A stretch of DNA of 64,000 nucleotides. Origin: Microcella pacifica. GTDB lineage: Bacteria; Actinomycetota; Actinomycetes; Actinomycetales; Microbacteriaceae. The stretch lies in assembly GCF_009371975.2 (NCBI RefSeq), contig NZ_VIKT02000004.1, positions 104,789-168,788 of the forward strand, written 5' to 3'. Position 1 is the stretch's first letter; every line of letters begins with the position of its first letter. Position numbers and translations under genes: made by a program. The notes under the pieces were generated by a model, which saw nothing but the letters and a program-made list of their open reading frames with translations, was not told the DNA's origin and did not search any database. This document shows positions 54,713 through 63,121 of the stretch, one piece after another.

Positions 54713-54759
54713 TGATCCTTCGAGAAGTCTCTTACCCCAACTCGAAAGGCATCAACACG

Positions 54760-56007
54760 ATGACCGCTCCCCACATTGTCGACCCTGCAACGTTGCTCGG
54801 TGAAGCCCTTGCCGACGCTTCCCCGGATTTGATGCGGCACTTGCTGCAGACCATGATCAACGCCCTCCTGTCCGCCGACGCCGATGCTGTGGTCGGCGCC
54901 GAATGGGGTCAGCCGTCCCCTGACCGCCTCACCCATCGCAACGGCTACCGCCACCGCGATCTCGACACCAGGGCTGGCACGATCGATGTCGCGATCCCGA
55001 AACTGCGCCAAGGCACCTACTTCCCCGAATGGCTGTTGGAGCGCAGGAAGCGCTCCGAGGCGGCCCTGATCACCGTGATCGCGGACTGCTACCTCGCCGG
55101 GGTGTCCACGCGGCGGATGGACAAGCTGGTGAAGACGCTCGGCATTCACGCCCTGTCGAAGTCGCAGGTGTCCCGGATGGCTGCGGAGCTCGACGAGCAC
55201 GTGAACCAGTTCCGGCACCGCTCTTTGGCTGAGGCGGGCCCGTTCACGTTCGTCGCCGCCGACGCTCTGACGATGAAGGTTCGTGAGGGTGGCCGGGTGG
55301 TGAACACGGTCGTGCTGATCGCCACCGGCGTCAACGGCGACGGCCGCCGCGAAGTCCTCGGCCTGCAAACCGCGACAGCTGAGACCGGGTCGGCGTGGAA
55401 TGCCTTCTTCGCCGACCTCACCGCTCGCGGCCTCACCGGCGTCCAGCTGGTCACCAGTGACGCCCACGCCGGCCTGAAAGATGCCATCGGGGCGAACCTG
55501 CCCGGCGCGACCTGGCAGCGTTGCCGCACCCACTACGCGGCGAACCTGATGAGCGTGAGCCCGAAGAGCATGTGGCCGGCGGTCAAAGCGATGCTGCACT
55601 CCGTCTATGACCAGCCCACCGCAGGCGACGTCCACGCCCAGTTCGACCGCACCCTGGACTACGTCGTAGAGAAGCTCCCCGCGGTCGCCGAGCACCTCGA
55701 TACCGCCAGGGCCGACATCCTCGCCTTCACCGAGTTCCCCAAAGACGTGTGGTCCCAAATCTGGTCGAACAATCCCAACGAGCGCCTCAACCGCGAGATC
55801 CGCCGCCGCACCGACTCCGTCGGCATCTTCCCCAACCGCGACGCGATCATCCGCCTGGTCGGCGGCGTCCTGGCCGAGCAGACCGACGAGTGGGCCGAGG
55901 GGCGCCGCTACCTCGGGCTGGAGGTTCTGGCCCGCTCCCGCATGCGCGTCCTGCCCGACACCGAAAGCGAGGTGGTCGCCGATACCTTCATCGCGCTCAG
56001 CGCATAA
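54760..56007 (+). CDS. IS256-family transposase
   Basis: A 415-aa DDE transposase, full length. The N-terminal DNA-binding part has HRNGYRHRDLDTRAGTIDV and IPKLRQGTYFPEWLLERR; catalytic acids are in FVAADALTMKV, VTSDAHAGLKDAI and NPNERLNREIRRRTD, the last being the family signature. AAAGG precedes ATG 54760. No stop or frameshift, so it may be active. Confidence 0.95.
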   Translation: MTAPHIVDPATLLGEALADASPDLMRHLLQTMINALLSADADAVVGAEWGQPSPDRLTHRNGYRHRDLDTRAGTIDVAIPKLRQGTYFPEWLLERRKRSEAALITVIADCYLAGVSTRRMDKLVKTLGIHALSKSQVSRMAAELDEHVNQFRHRSLAEAGPFTFVAADALTMKVREGGRVVNTVVLIATGVNGDGRREVLGLQTATAETGSAWNAFFADLTARGLTGVQLVTSDAHAGLKDAIGANLPGATWQRCRTHYAANLMSVSPKSMWPAVKAMLHSVYDQPTAGDVHAQFDRTLDYVVEKLPAVAEHLDTARADILAFTEFPKDVWSQIWSNNPNERLNREIRRRTDSVGIFPNRDAIIRLVGGVLAEQTDEWAEGRRYLGLEVLARSRMRVLPDTESEVVADTFIALSA

Positions 56008-56033
56008 AGCGAAGGATCAGCCGTTACACCACT

Positions 56034-56512
56034 TCCAGGGACTTGACCGTGAGACGCAACTCCAAGGCGACTTCGATCCCAATGCACGGTGTCCGGAATG
56101 CGGGAAGCCGGTGTTTTTCTACCGCAACGACAACGGAAGTCGCGTGTACTTCGATGGCCTTGGGCCGCCATGGCCGAAGCACCCCTGCATGGATCAAGAT
56201 TCGGGTGGAGGCGAGTCTTCCCTACCGAGGCAGGGCGCTGGAAACGCGAGTGCGCTGATCGTCGCATCTCAACTCTCGCCCGGCGGGGCAGCACTGAGCG
56301 GAGTCTTCATCGTGTCGCGCGTCGAGAAAGAAGGAAGGAGGCGCAAGGTGACTATTGAAGAGGTCGGCGGCCCGACGATCGACATAATGATCTCGCCGGT
56401 GGCGCCGCCCGTTGGATCGCTCGCCGTGACGATGACACACGAACTCCACTGGCTGGAAGTGTGGACCGGCAGGCGCGGGTCAAACTCGATCTGGTGGCGA
56501 TCAGACCGCTGA
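56034..56512 (+). pseudogene. 5'-truncated hypothetical gene next to the IS
   Basis: An open frame runs out of the IS right end: DRETQLQGDFDPNARCPECG, KPVFFYRNDNGSRVYFDGLG and PPWPKHPCMD. The CPxCGKPVFFY...RVxFDxLGPPWPKHPC block belongs to a recurring bacterial family with a zinc-ribbon-like segment and normally has a longer N-terminus. No start codon is available before ATG 56111. The sequence left of the IS (53356 gene) does not look like its missing half. Confidence 0.6.
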
Positions 56513-56537
56513 TGACTCGTCTGACCCGGTTGTCGCT

Positions 56538-57072
56538 CTATGGGAGAGGGACGCCCCCCTCTGGGACGAAGTCGGCGTCGCGCCAACGGCGAGCGTGATC
56601 CGACCTGAGCACCGTGCAGCGGTACTGCGCCCGCGTCATGCCGACGTAGAGAAGGTCGTTCCAGCTGAGGCGGCGCTCATCGGCCCAGGCTGCAGCGGCG
56701 GGCGTGATGTCGGTCAGCACCACGGCAGCAGCATCCAGCCCCTTTCCCTTGAAGATGGAACGCCACGCGACCGCGCGCTCCCCCGACAACAGCTCGCGCA
56801 GCTGCCGCTCCTCCTTGGTGGCCGGCTCGCGGGCCAGAAAGCGCCCCACGAGCGACGACTGCTCGCCGAACGGGCTCAGCACGACCACCTCGTCGGGGCC
56901 GAACTGCTCCAGCTGGGCCTTGAGGGCCGTGAGCAGGGCGGGCAGCTCGCGACCCTCCGCCACGGGCACCACCTCGAGGGCGCCGGGGGTCGAGTCGGGC
57001 ATCCGGTCGCCCGCGTGATCGAGGGGGCGACCCAGCCGGCCGCTGATCGCACGCAACAGGCGCGGCGCGCTC
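56538..57072 (-). pseudogene. Duplicated 3' fragment of the NERD-helicase gene
   Basis: Encodes about 178 residues nearly identical to the C-terminal helicase part of the gene at 60086-61966: PRLLRAISGRLGRPLDHAGD, AVAWRSIFKGKGLDAAAV, LLYVGMTRAQYRCTVLRSD. It begins abruptly at the stop codon of the exonuclease gene, lacks the nuclease, Walker A and Walker B parts, and ends in a different tail. It cannot be an active helicase by itself. Confidence 0.88.
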
Positions 57073-58308
57073 CTAAAGCAACCGCTGGAGGTGCTCCTCC
57101 CCCACCACGGGAATGCCGTACTCCCGCGCCTTGCGTGCCTTGCCCGACAGCGAGTCGGGGTCGGCCGCGACCAACAAAGCAACCTTCTTCGAGATGCCCG
57201 ATGCCACGCGGAATCCCGCCGCGACCAGCTCCGCTTCGAGGTCGGCTCGCGGGCGCGACATCTCGCCGGTGAGCACCACCGCGTCGCCGGGTGCCAGCGT
57301 GAACGCGCCGGGCGTGAACGGAGCATCCGTCGCCGCCGCGTGTGCCGCCGGCGCGGCGGGCGGCGCGAGTGCCGCGGTCAAGCGCGCATCCGGCACCTGC
57401 AGCAGGGAGGCGACGGCGGCAAGATCGGCCACCTCCGTCGACGACAGCACGCCGTCGGCCCAGGCGACCGCCGCGAACTGGTCGAAGTACTGCGCGTGCA
57501 GGCCGGCCGCCGTGTCGCGGCCGATGCCTAGCTCCTTGGCGAGCGCGACCAGCTGGCGCGACTCGTGCTCAGAGAGGTGCCGGTCGATGAGGCAGCGATC
57601 CAACAACGCCACGTACTCGACATGCTCGGCGGGCCCCGAGAAGTCAGGCATGCGCTCTGCAATGCGCTGCAAGAACGGCACGGATGCTGCGCTCGAGCCG
57701 CGCGCCACCCATCGCGCCAGGGCCGTGGTTGCGGTGCTCGCGGGCGACGGCCACGCGACACTGAGAGCCCGATCGATGTGGGAGAACCAGAACTCGCGGC
57801 CCGTACTCGCGATGTAACCGCCCAGCAGCTCGGCCGTGGCACGGGCGTCGACGGCTGCTCGGTGGGCGTCCTCCAGCGCGATATCGAAGGCCGCACAGCA
57901 GTCCGCCAGACTGCGGCCCGCACCGGGAATCAGCTCGCGGGCGAGCTGCATCGTGCACAACGTCGGAGCGTCGTCGGGCAGAGCGCGCGAGATGCGGCCG
58001 AACTCTGCGGTGAGGAAGCCGCGATCGAAGCGCGCGTTGTGTGCCACGATCACTCGACCGCTCAACAGATCCATGACATCGTCGGCGATCTCCGTGAAGG
58101 CAGGGGCATCGATGAGGTCGGCCGCGCGGATGCCATGAATGTGCTCGGCGCCGACGTGGCGCTGCGGGTTTACCAGGGTCTCCCACTGGCCCGTCACGGT
58201 GCCGTACTGATCGGCATGCACGATCGCGATCTCGACGACGCGCTCGTGCGCGCTGGGCAGGAGCCCTGTCGTCTCCAGGTCGATGACGGCGAAACCGGGT
58301 CCGGGCAT
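57073..58308 (-). CDS. DEDDh 3'-5' exonuclease with C-terminal BRCT domain
   Basis: A 411-aa DnaQ-like exonuclease. Exo I FAVIDLETTGLLPS, Exo II VIVAHNARFDRGFL, Exo III HRAAVDARATAEL are intact (residues 5-170). The middle is a helical region (TerB-like feel, DGVLSSTEVADLAAVASLL). Residues 325-411 are a BRCT domain (DAVVLTGEMSRPRADLEAEL; KKVALLVAADPDSLSGKARK). The last codons meet the helicase fragment. ATG 58308. Likely DNA repair role. Confidence 0.92.
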   Translation of the reverse strand: MPGPGFAVIDLETTGLLPSAHERVVEIAIVHADQYGTVTGQWETLVNPQRHVGAEHIHGIRAADLIDAPAFTEIADDVMDLLSGRVIVAHNARFDRGFLTAEFGRISRALPDDAPTLCTMQLARELIPGAGRSLADCCAAFDIALEDAHRAAVDARATAELLGGYIASTGREFWFSHIDRALSVAWPSPASTATTALARWVARGSSAASVPFLQRIAERMPDFSGPAEHVEYVALLDRCLIDRHLSEHESRQLVALAKELGIGRDTAAGLHAQYFDQFAAVAWADGVLSSTEVADLAAVASLLQVPDARLTAALAPPAAPAAHAAATDAPFTPGAFTLAPGDAVVLTGEMSRPRADLEAELVAAGFRVASGISKKVALLVAADPDSLSGKARKAREYGIPVVGEEHLQRLL

Positions 58309-58425
58309 GGGGTCCTCCTCATGTTGGGGGTGAAGCTACCTCATATCAGAGCGTTGCGTGTACAACGCTCATGGGATCAAGCCGGCCCCACCCCCTGCGC
58401 GAACTAATGGCGAGACGTGATATCC

Positions 58426-58473
58426 ATTTATGTACATAAATGCGTACGTTTTCTCTGCTCAGTGGGTTATTCT
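58426..58473 (+). promoter_or_regulatory. Palindromic operator and leaderless promoter of the MNT-HEPN pair
   Basis: ATTTATGTACATAAAT (58426-58441) is a perfect 16-bp palindrome. Downstream, TATTCT (58468-58473) lies six bases before ATG 58480 with no Shine-Dalgarno, as in the MazEF-like operon. The N-terminal Phd-like domain of the encoded protein is the likely repressor. Confidence 0.65.
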
Positions 58474-58479
58474 GCGGCC

Positions 58480-58944
58480 ATGGCCGCTACCAGTACCGTG
58501 ACCACCGTGGCGCTCGCACGCGACGATCTCAGCCGCACCCTGCGCCGATTCCGCAGCGGAGACCTCGAGCCGGTCGTGCTCGGCTCACACCGCAAGCCTG
58601 AGGCGGTCATCCTGCCCTACACGACATACCGGGCGACAGCCACCGATACACCCGCCCCCACTCTCGAAACGCTTCGCCGCAAGAGACGTCTCATCCTGCG
58701 GCTCGCCGAGGCGGCCCACCTCGACGGCGTTCGCGTCACCGGATCCGTCGCGCGAGGCACCGCGGAGGCTGACAGCGACATCGACCTCATCGTCGACCCC
58801 CAGGCTGGCGCCAGCCTGCTCGACCTCGCCCAGTTCGCTGACGACCTCGAACAGCTGCTCGGCCACCCCGTCGACGTGCTCAGCACACGATCCCTCAACC
58901 GCGACACCGACTCCGAACTGCTCGCCGACGCTCTACCGCTGTGA
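58480..58944 (+). CDS. Phd-like/MNT nucleotidyltransferase fusion antitoxin
   Basis: A 154-aa protein. Residues 1-50 look like a Phd/YefM DNA-binding domain (ARDDLSRTLRRFRSGDLEPV, VVLGSHRKPEAVILPY). Residues 65-154 are a minimal nucleotidyltransferase with VTGSVARGTAEADSDIDLIV (GSxxxG...DxD intact). In HEPN-MNT systems the MNT enzyme adds AMP to the HEPN toxin to silence it. The fusion would also give autoregulation. ATG 58480 is preferred over 58417, which lies before the palindrome. Confidence 0.85.
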   Translation: MAATSTVTTVALARDDLSRTLRRFRSGDLEPVVLGSHRKPEAVILPYTTYRATATDTPAPTLETLRRKRRLILRLAEAAHLDGVRVTGSVARGTAEADSDIDLIVDPQAGASLLDLAQFADDLEQLLGHPVDVLSTRSLNRDTDSELLADALPL

Positions 58945-59288
58945 AAGGCGACCCGCGCGAGCAGATAGCCCGGTGGACGACCGAGTTGCGCACCACCCTC
59001 GACACCGCCGCACAGCTCGCCGACCGGGGCCGCGCCGCCTACGACAACGACCCAGCCCTGCAGCTCGCCTTCGAAGCGCTCAGCAACCGCGTCGGCGACC
59101 TCGCCAAGCGACTCGTTGCACTCGACCCCGAGCGATTCAGCGAACCGATCTGGTCGGCAGCCGCTCGCAACCGAGACGTCGTTGCCCACCACTACCACCG
59201 CATCGACCCCGAACTGCTGTGGCAGACCGTCGCCCACGACTTCGTCACGCTGGAAGAGTTGCTCGACCAGATCTCGGGCAGCGCCTAA
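58941..59288 (+). CDS. HEPN-domain RNase toxin (HepT/DUF86-like)
   Basis: A 115-aa helical protein. The active-site motif Rx4-6H is RNRDVVAHHYHRID, and QLAFEALSNRVGDLAKRL is the preceding helix. GTG 58941 overlaps the MNT stop (GTGA). Predicted to cleave RNA unless modified by the MNT partner. Confidence 0.88.
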   Translation: MKGDPREQIARWTTELRTTLDTAAQLADRGRAAYDNDPALQLAFEALSNRVGDLAKRLVALDPERFSEPIWSAAARNRDVVAHHYHRIDPELLWQTVAHDFVTLEELLDQISGSA

Positions 59289-59453
59289 CCCTCCGCGCGA
59301 CCGCCGCCAAGCCGACCGCAGACCGCACGCGAGAGGGCCTCCTCCCCAGGAGCCGAACTGGAGGTGTCTGCTCACCGCCCGGCCACGACGGGCACGTGCG
59401 CAAGACCCGAACGTGCACTGTATCGCCATGCGAGCGACTTGGCGGTACCATTA

Positions 59454-59741
59454 GTGACACCACAACGGAAGATCGATCGCCTCATCGGCACGATGCACGC
59501 CTCGCCGGCCTCGGTGTCGTTTCGGGACCTCGAGCGCGTGTGCCAGCACTACTTCGGCCCACCTCGAGTCTCGTCGGGGAGCCACCGAATCTACGCAACA
59601 CCCTGGCAAGGAGACCCGCGCGTGAACATTCAGAACAACCGCGGGTCGGCCAAGCCGTACCAGGTGCGCCAAGTGTTGGCCGCACTCGAGCGACTGAGAG
59701 CTCAGAAAGACGAGAACGAGAAGGACGACAACGATGCGTGA
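59454..59741 (+). CDS. hicA: HicA-like mRNA interferase toxin
   Basis: A 95-aa protein with the HicA fold: ASVSFRDLERVCQHYFGPPR, the catalytic His in SSGSHRIYATP, and YQVRQVLAALERL. GTG 59454 is my choice; a longer frame from 59364 has an unlikely leader. It overlaps hicB by eight bases. The 165-bp gap 59289-59453 before it contains no gene. Confidence 0.82.
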   Translation: MTPQRKIDRLIGTMHASPASVSFRDLERVCQHYFGPPRVSSGSHRIYATPWQGDPRVNIQNNRGSAKPYQVRQVLAALERLRAQKDENEKDDNDA

Positions 59742-60057
59742 CGACCACTACACCTATCGGGTCTCGTGGTCCCCGGAAGACAGTGAGTACGTCGCTTCCG
59801 TCGTCGAGTTCAGGTCACTCTCCTGGCTCGCACCCGACCCCGCAGCCGCCTTGCTCGGGCTTCGCGCGCTCGTCGCCGACGTCGTCGATGACCTGCACGC
59901 GTCGGGCGACCCCGTGCCCGAGCCCCTCTCCGACCGGCAGTACAGCGGCGAATTCCGCCTACGCATTCCGCCCGAGTTGCACCGTGCCCTGGCCATCGAA
60001 GCAGCCGAACAAGGGGTGAGCCTCAACCGCCTCGTCAGCGCCAAAGTCGCCGGCTGA
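59734..60057 (+). CDS. hicB: HicB-like antitoxin
   Basis: A 107-aa antitoxin with a degenerate RNase H-like N-terminal half (YTYRVSWSPEDSEYVASVVE) and a C-terminal RHH DNA-binding domain (FRLRIPPELHRALAIEAAEQ, GVSLNRLVSAKV). Completes a toxin-first HicAB pair. Confidence 0.85.
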   Translation: MRDDHYTYRVSWSPEDSEYVASVVEFRSLSWLAPDPAAALLGLRALVADVVDDLHASGDPVPEPLSDRQYSGEFRLRIPPELHRALAIEAAEQGVSLNRLVSAKVAG

Positions 60058-60085
60058 GAACATTGTACGCCACCTCCGGCAGCGC

Positions 60086-61966
60086 CTAACCCTTAGAGTT
60101 GCCACCTCCAGACCGACCGGCCATCGCGACCATCGCGGCAGCGGCGCCAGCGTTCTGCGCGCCACCCACCACCCGCACCCCTGGCCGCGCGGCCTCGACG
60201 CGCGCCGCCCCCAGCTCGGCGTCGAGCTCGCCGCTCCACGGCGCACCCTCCGACCTGAGAACCGTGCAGCCGTACTGCGCCCGGGTCATGCCGACGTAGA
60301 GCATGTCGTTCCAACTGAGACGGCGCTCATCAGCCCAGGCCGCGGCGTCGGGCGTGATGTCGGTCAGCACCACGGCAGCAGCATCCAAGCCCTTGCCCTT
60401 GAAGATGGACCGCCACGCGACCGCGCGCTCCCCCGAAAGCAGGTCTCGCAACTGCCGCTCCTCCCTGTTCGCCGGCTCGCGGGCCAGAAAGCGGCCCACT
60501 AGCGACGACTGCGCGCCGAACGGGCTCAGCACGACTACCTCGTCGGGGCCGAAGTGCTCCAGCTGGGCCTTGAGCGCGGTGAGCAGGGCGGGCAACTCGC
60601 GCCCCTCCGCCACGGGAACCACGTCGAGCGCGCCGGGGGTCGAGTCGGGCATCCGGTCGCCCGCATGATCGAGGGGGCGCCCCAGCTGGCCGCTCACCGC
60701 GCGCAGCAGACGCGGCGCCACCCGGCAGTTGCGGCGCACCCGCACGTGTACGAGCCCCGGCGCCAGCTCGCGCGCCGCCGGCAGCGGCTCGGCGCGCTCC
60801 CCCGCCGCCCGCATGATCTGCTGGCCGGCATCGCCCGCGAGCACGAAGCGGGCCTGCGCCGGGTCGCCGCCCACCGCGAGGGCGCGCAGCACGTCCATGA
60901 GCAGGGGCACGCCCGCGACATCCTGAAACTCGTCGACGCAGATCGTCGCGAACCGACCCCGCTCCGGATGCTCCGCCAAAGCCTGCAGGGCCCGCTCGGG
61001 CAGCTCGTGCCGGTACCACCGGTCGTCGGCGCCCGCCGGGTTCTCGGTCAGCCCGCACACGCGCAGCATCACCGCGTTGAGGTCGGCCACCTCGATGTCG
61101 AACGGGCTCTCGCCCACGAGCTCGCGCAGCGACTCGGCCATGAGCATGTTCCAGCACGTCAGCAGGGTGCAGCGGCCCGCCCGTGCCGCACGCCGTGCCG
61201 CCACAGCGACGAGCCAGCTCTTGCCGCAGCCGGCCGGGCCGTCGAAGTACAGGTGCGGGTTGGTCTCGAGCAGGTCGAGCACGAGCTCCTGATCCTCCAG
61301 CAGGGCGCGCTCGTCGATCAGCCGGGCCCGGCGGCGGTCGGCCGCGCTGCTGGCGGCGCTGAAGGAGGCGAGCAGGGCATCCGCAATGTCGGTCGCGTGC
61401 TCAGCCGTCAGGGATGCCGGGTCGACGCTCACCCCCTCCGCCTCGCCGAACCACGCGCTGTGCTCGGCCAGCACGCGCTCGACCGTCTCGGCGGGCTTCG
61501 CGAGGTCGTCGCTCCACGCCAGCTCCCACTCGAAGAACGTCAGATCGTGCGGCGTGCCGTTGTCGAACTGCCAGCGCCCCAGATTCGTGAACCACACGAG
61601 GCGGGCGATCGGCTCGTCGCCGTGCAGCAGGTCGCGCTGCTTCAGGAAGCCGCGGATGCTGCGGCGAGCACCGTCCAGCTGCACGAGCGGGTTCTTCGTC
61701 GGTCGCGGATTCTTGGCGAGGAACCACTGCCCGTCGCGGTACTCCACGTGCTCCGCCGTCTTCGCCTCAATGAGCAGGATGCCCTTTCCGGGAGCAATGA
61801 CCACCGCGTCGACCTCCCCGCTCAGGCCGGCCACATGCTGCCCGACCGTGAGCCCGGTCATGACGACCCAGTCGTCTTTGCCTTGGAGGCCCTCGAAGGC
61901 GGTGAAGAGCTGGCGCTCGCTGCGGTTGGCCTTCTCGGGCAGGTGGGTGGGGTGCATGCGGGGCAT
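60086..61966 (-). CDS. NERD nuclease-SF1 helicase fusion protein
   Basis: A 626-aa protein. The N-terminal NERD domain (about residues 12-130) has GEVDAVVIAPGKGILLIEAK, a PD-(D/E)XK site. The helicase has Walker A FDGPAGCGKSW (about 250), Walker B ICVDEFQDV (about 350), and LLYVGMTRAQ-like motif VI written MLYVGMTRAQYGCT (about 575). ATG 61966 is chosen, with another ATG at 61957. Such fusions are common in defence islands. A 3' copy of it lies at 56538-57072. Confidence 0.9.
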   Translation of the reverse strand: MPRMHPTHLPEKANRSERQLFTAFEGLQGKDDWVVMTGLTVGQHVAGLSGEVDAVVIAPGKGILLIEAKTAEHVEYRDGQWFLAKNPRPTKNPLVQLDGARRSIRGFLKQRDLLHGDEPIARLVWFTNLGRWQFDNGTPHDLTFFEWELAWSDDLAKPAETVERVLAEHSAWFGEAEGVSVDPASLTAEHATDIADALLASFSAASSAADRRRARLIDERALLEDQELVLDLLETNPHLYFDGPAGCGKSWLVAVAARRAARAGRCTLLTCWNMLMAESLRELVGESPFDIEVADLNAVMLRVCGLTENPAGADDRWYRHELPERALQALAEHPERGRFATICVDEFQDVAGVPLLMDVLRALAVGGDPAQARFVLAGDAGQQIMRAAGERAEPLPAARELAPGLVHVRVRRNCRVAPRLLRAVSGQLGRPLDHAGDRMPDSTPGALDVVPVAEGRELPALLTALKAQLEHFGPDEVVVLSPFGAQSSLVGRFLAREPANREERQLRDLLSGERAVAWRSIFKGKGLDAAAVVLTDITPDAAAWADERRLSWNDMLYVGMTRAQYGCTVLRSEGAPWSGELDAELGAARVEAARPGVRVVGGAQNAGAAAAMVAMAGRSGGGNSKG

Positions 61967-62100
61967 GGAGTCGAGACTAGTTCGGAGTGCGACACGAGCA
62001 CCGTCGCGGTGCAACACACAGGGTGCGTCATCGTTGGGACACCCCCATCACGCGATCCCCTACGGGGTCGGCGGGGTGCACCAACCATCGCGTGGCTCGA

Positions 62101-62814
62101 TCACCACTCTCGAAGGCTTTCAGCTCTCTCGTCGAGTAGACCCGCAGGCGGAATGACCTGCCACCCCTCCTGTGTGAGGACGTCAGCTGCCTCCGCCTGC
62201 AGATCTCGGACAGCCGAACGCAATTGCCGGCGTCGCCAGCGCTCGCGTCCAGAGTCGACCACCTTCCGCCAACCAGGAACGCTGTCGACCCCGCACTCCT
62301 GAATGAAGAAGTGGATCAGATCTTCGAGACATGGACGAAACCGCTCACCCCCGACGGGGAAGTGCAGCCCGGAGAGCAGGTGCGGATCACGAACCGACTT
62401 CGGACGGTGCGCCTGCGCCAACGTCAGCAAGTGAGTGAGTGACCCCCGCTCGGCGTGAAACTGCCAGTGCGCAGAAGGAACCGAGTGCATGTCGGTGCGG
62501 TAGTCGAGACGAAAGAGCGGCTGCCGGTCAAGCACGGAGTATGCGGCGAACTCAGAACGGACGTTCTTGAGGTACGCGCCGGACGAGTCAGCCTCGAGAT
62601 AGATCTGCGCGCTCATCGTGGCAAGCAGTGAGCCATCGACGTGCAAGGGAATGAGCGCTGTCGACCCGTCTTCGGTCGTAGGTCGCACAAAGTAGCGGTC
62701 ACCATGCACCGTTGCCTCGGCATCGAACCCAGGGGTACCGGGAAGCGTGCCAGTGAAGGTCTCGCTCAGCTCGCGAGCGAATGCCACGACCTTCGATTCG
62801 AGACTGCTCGCCAC
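62101..62814 (-). CDS. Hypothetical protein, second gene of an unknown two-gene unit
   Basis: A 237-aa soluble protein of unknown function. Notable are AHWQFHAERGSLTHLLT, LLSGLHFPVGGERFRPCLED, LIHFFIQECGVDS and a basic stretch GRERWRRRQLRSAVRD (about residues 185-200). GTG 62814 overlaps the TAG stop of the upstream small gene by one base, so expression is coupled. The small-plus-larger layout, among toxin-antitoxin genes, suggests a toxin-antitoxin or defence pair. Confidence 0.7.
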   Translation of the reverse strand: MASSLESKVVAFARELSETFTGTLPGTPGFDAEATVHGDRYFVRPTTEDGSTALIPLHVDGSLLATMSAQIYLEADSSGAYLKNVRSEFAAYSVLDRQPLFRLDYRTDMHSVPSAHWQFHAERGSLTHLLTLAQAHRPKSVRDPHLLSGLHFPVGGERFRPCLEDLIHFFIQECGVDSVPGWRKVVDSGRERWRRRQLRSAVRDLQAEAADVLTQEGWQVIPPAGLLDERAESLREW

Positions 62815-63011
62815 TACTCGAAGGGTGTCTCTGCCTCACCCAACAAGAAGCCGATGGCGTCAAGGCGTTCTAGGGCGTGCCATTCGTCGCCGATCAGAAG
62901 ACCCCGTTGAGCATCCGCACGCAACGAAACCTCGTCGCGCCCAACCGACTGCACAATGGCGAGACGCTCAGATTCGAGCGACTCGCGCGTCGGTGTTTCG
63001 ATTCTGCCCAC
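62814..63011 (-). CDS. Small protein, first gene of an unknown two-gene unit
   Basis: A 65-aa protein from GTG 63011, which has a perfect AAGGAGG five bases upstream, in contrast to the leaderless antitoxin genes nearby. Sequence: VGRIETPTRESLESERLAIV, GLLIGDEWHALERLDAIGFL. Not recognised. The size and order suit an antitoxin or regulatory partner of the 237-aa product. Confidence 0.7.
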   Translation of the reverse strand: MGRIETPTRESLESERLAIVQSVGRDEVSLRADAQRGLLIGDEWHALERLDAIGFLLGEAETPFE

Positions 63012-63121
63012 AGTGACCTCCTTGATCACATCAGAGTAGATCACCGACCTCCGACAGCCACCCAAGCTCTGGACAAGGTGTGGAACGAATAGGCTGCCTG
63101 CCAACGAGGTGAGGAGGAGTC

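Larger units (their letters stand above)
54655..56033 (+). mobile_element. IS256-family insertion sequence, complete
   Basis: Terminal inverted repeats: AGTGGTGTAAC at 54655-54665 and its complement at 56023-56033. At the right end this continues inward after three bases into TGATCCTTCG; at the left end the same TGATCCTTCG is found 47 bp further in (54713-54722), so the left repeat is split. Contains one intact transposase gene. Flanking bases do not show the 8-9 bp target duplication expected of the family. Confidence 0.85.

Noticed and set aside
56111..56512. A complete small gene starting at ATG 56111
   Set aside because: Family-like sequence (GDFDPNARCPECG) extends in frame upstream to the IS boundary, so the gene is 5'-truncated rather than naturally short.
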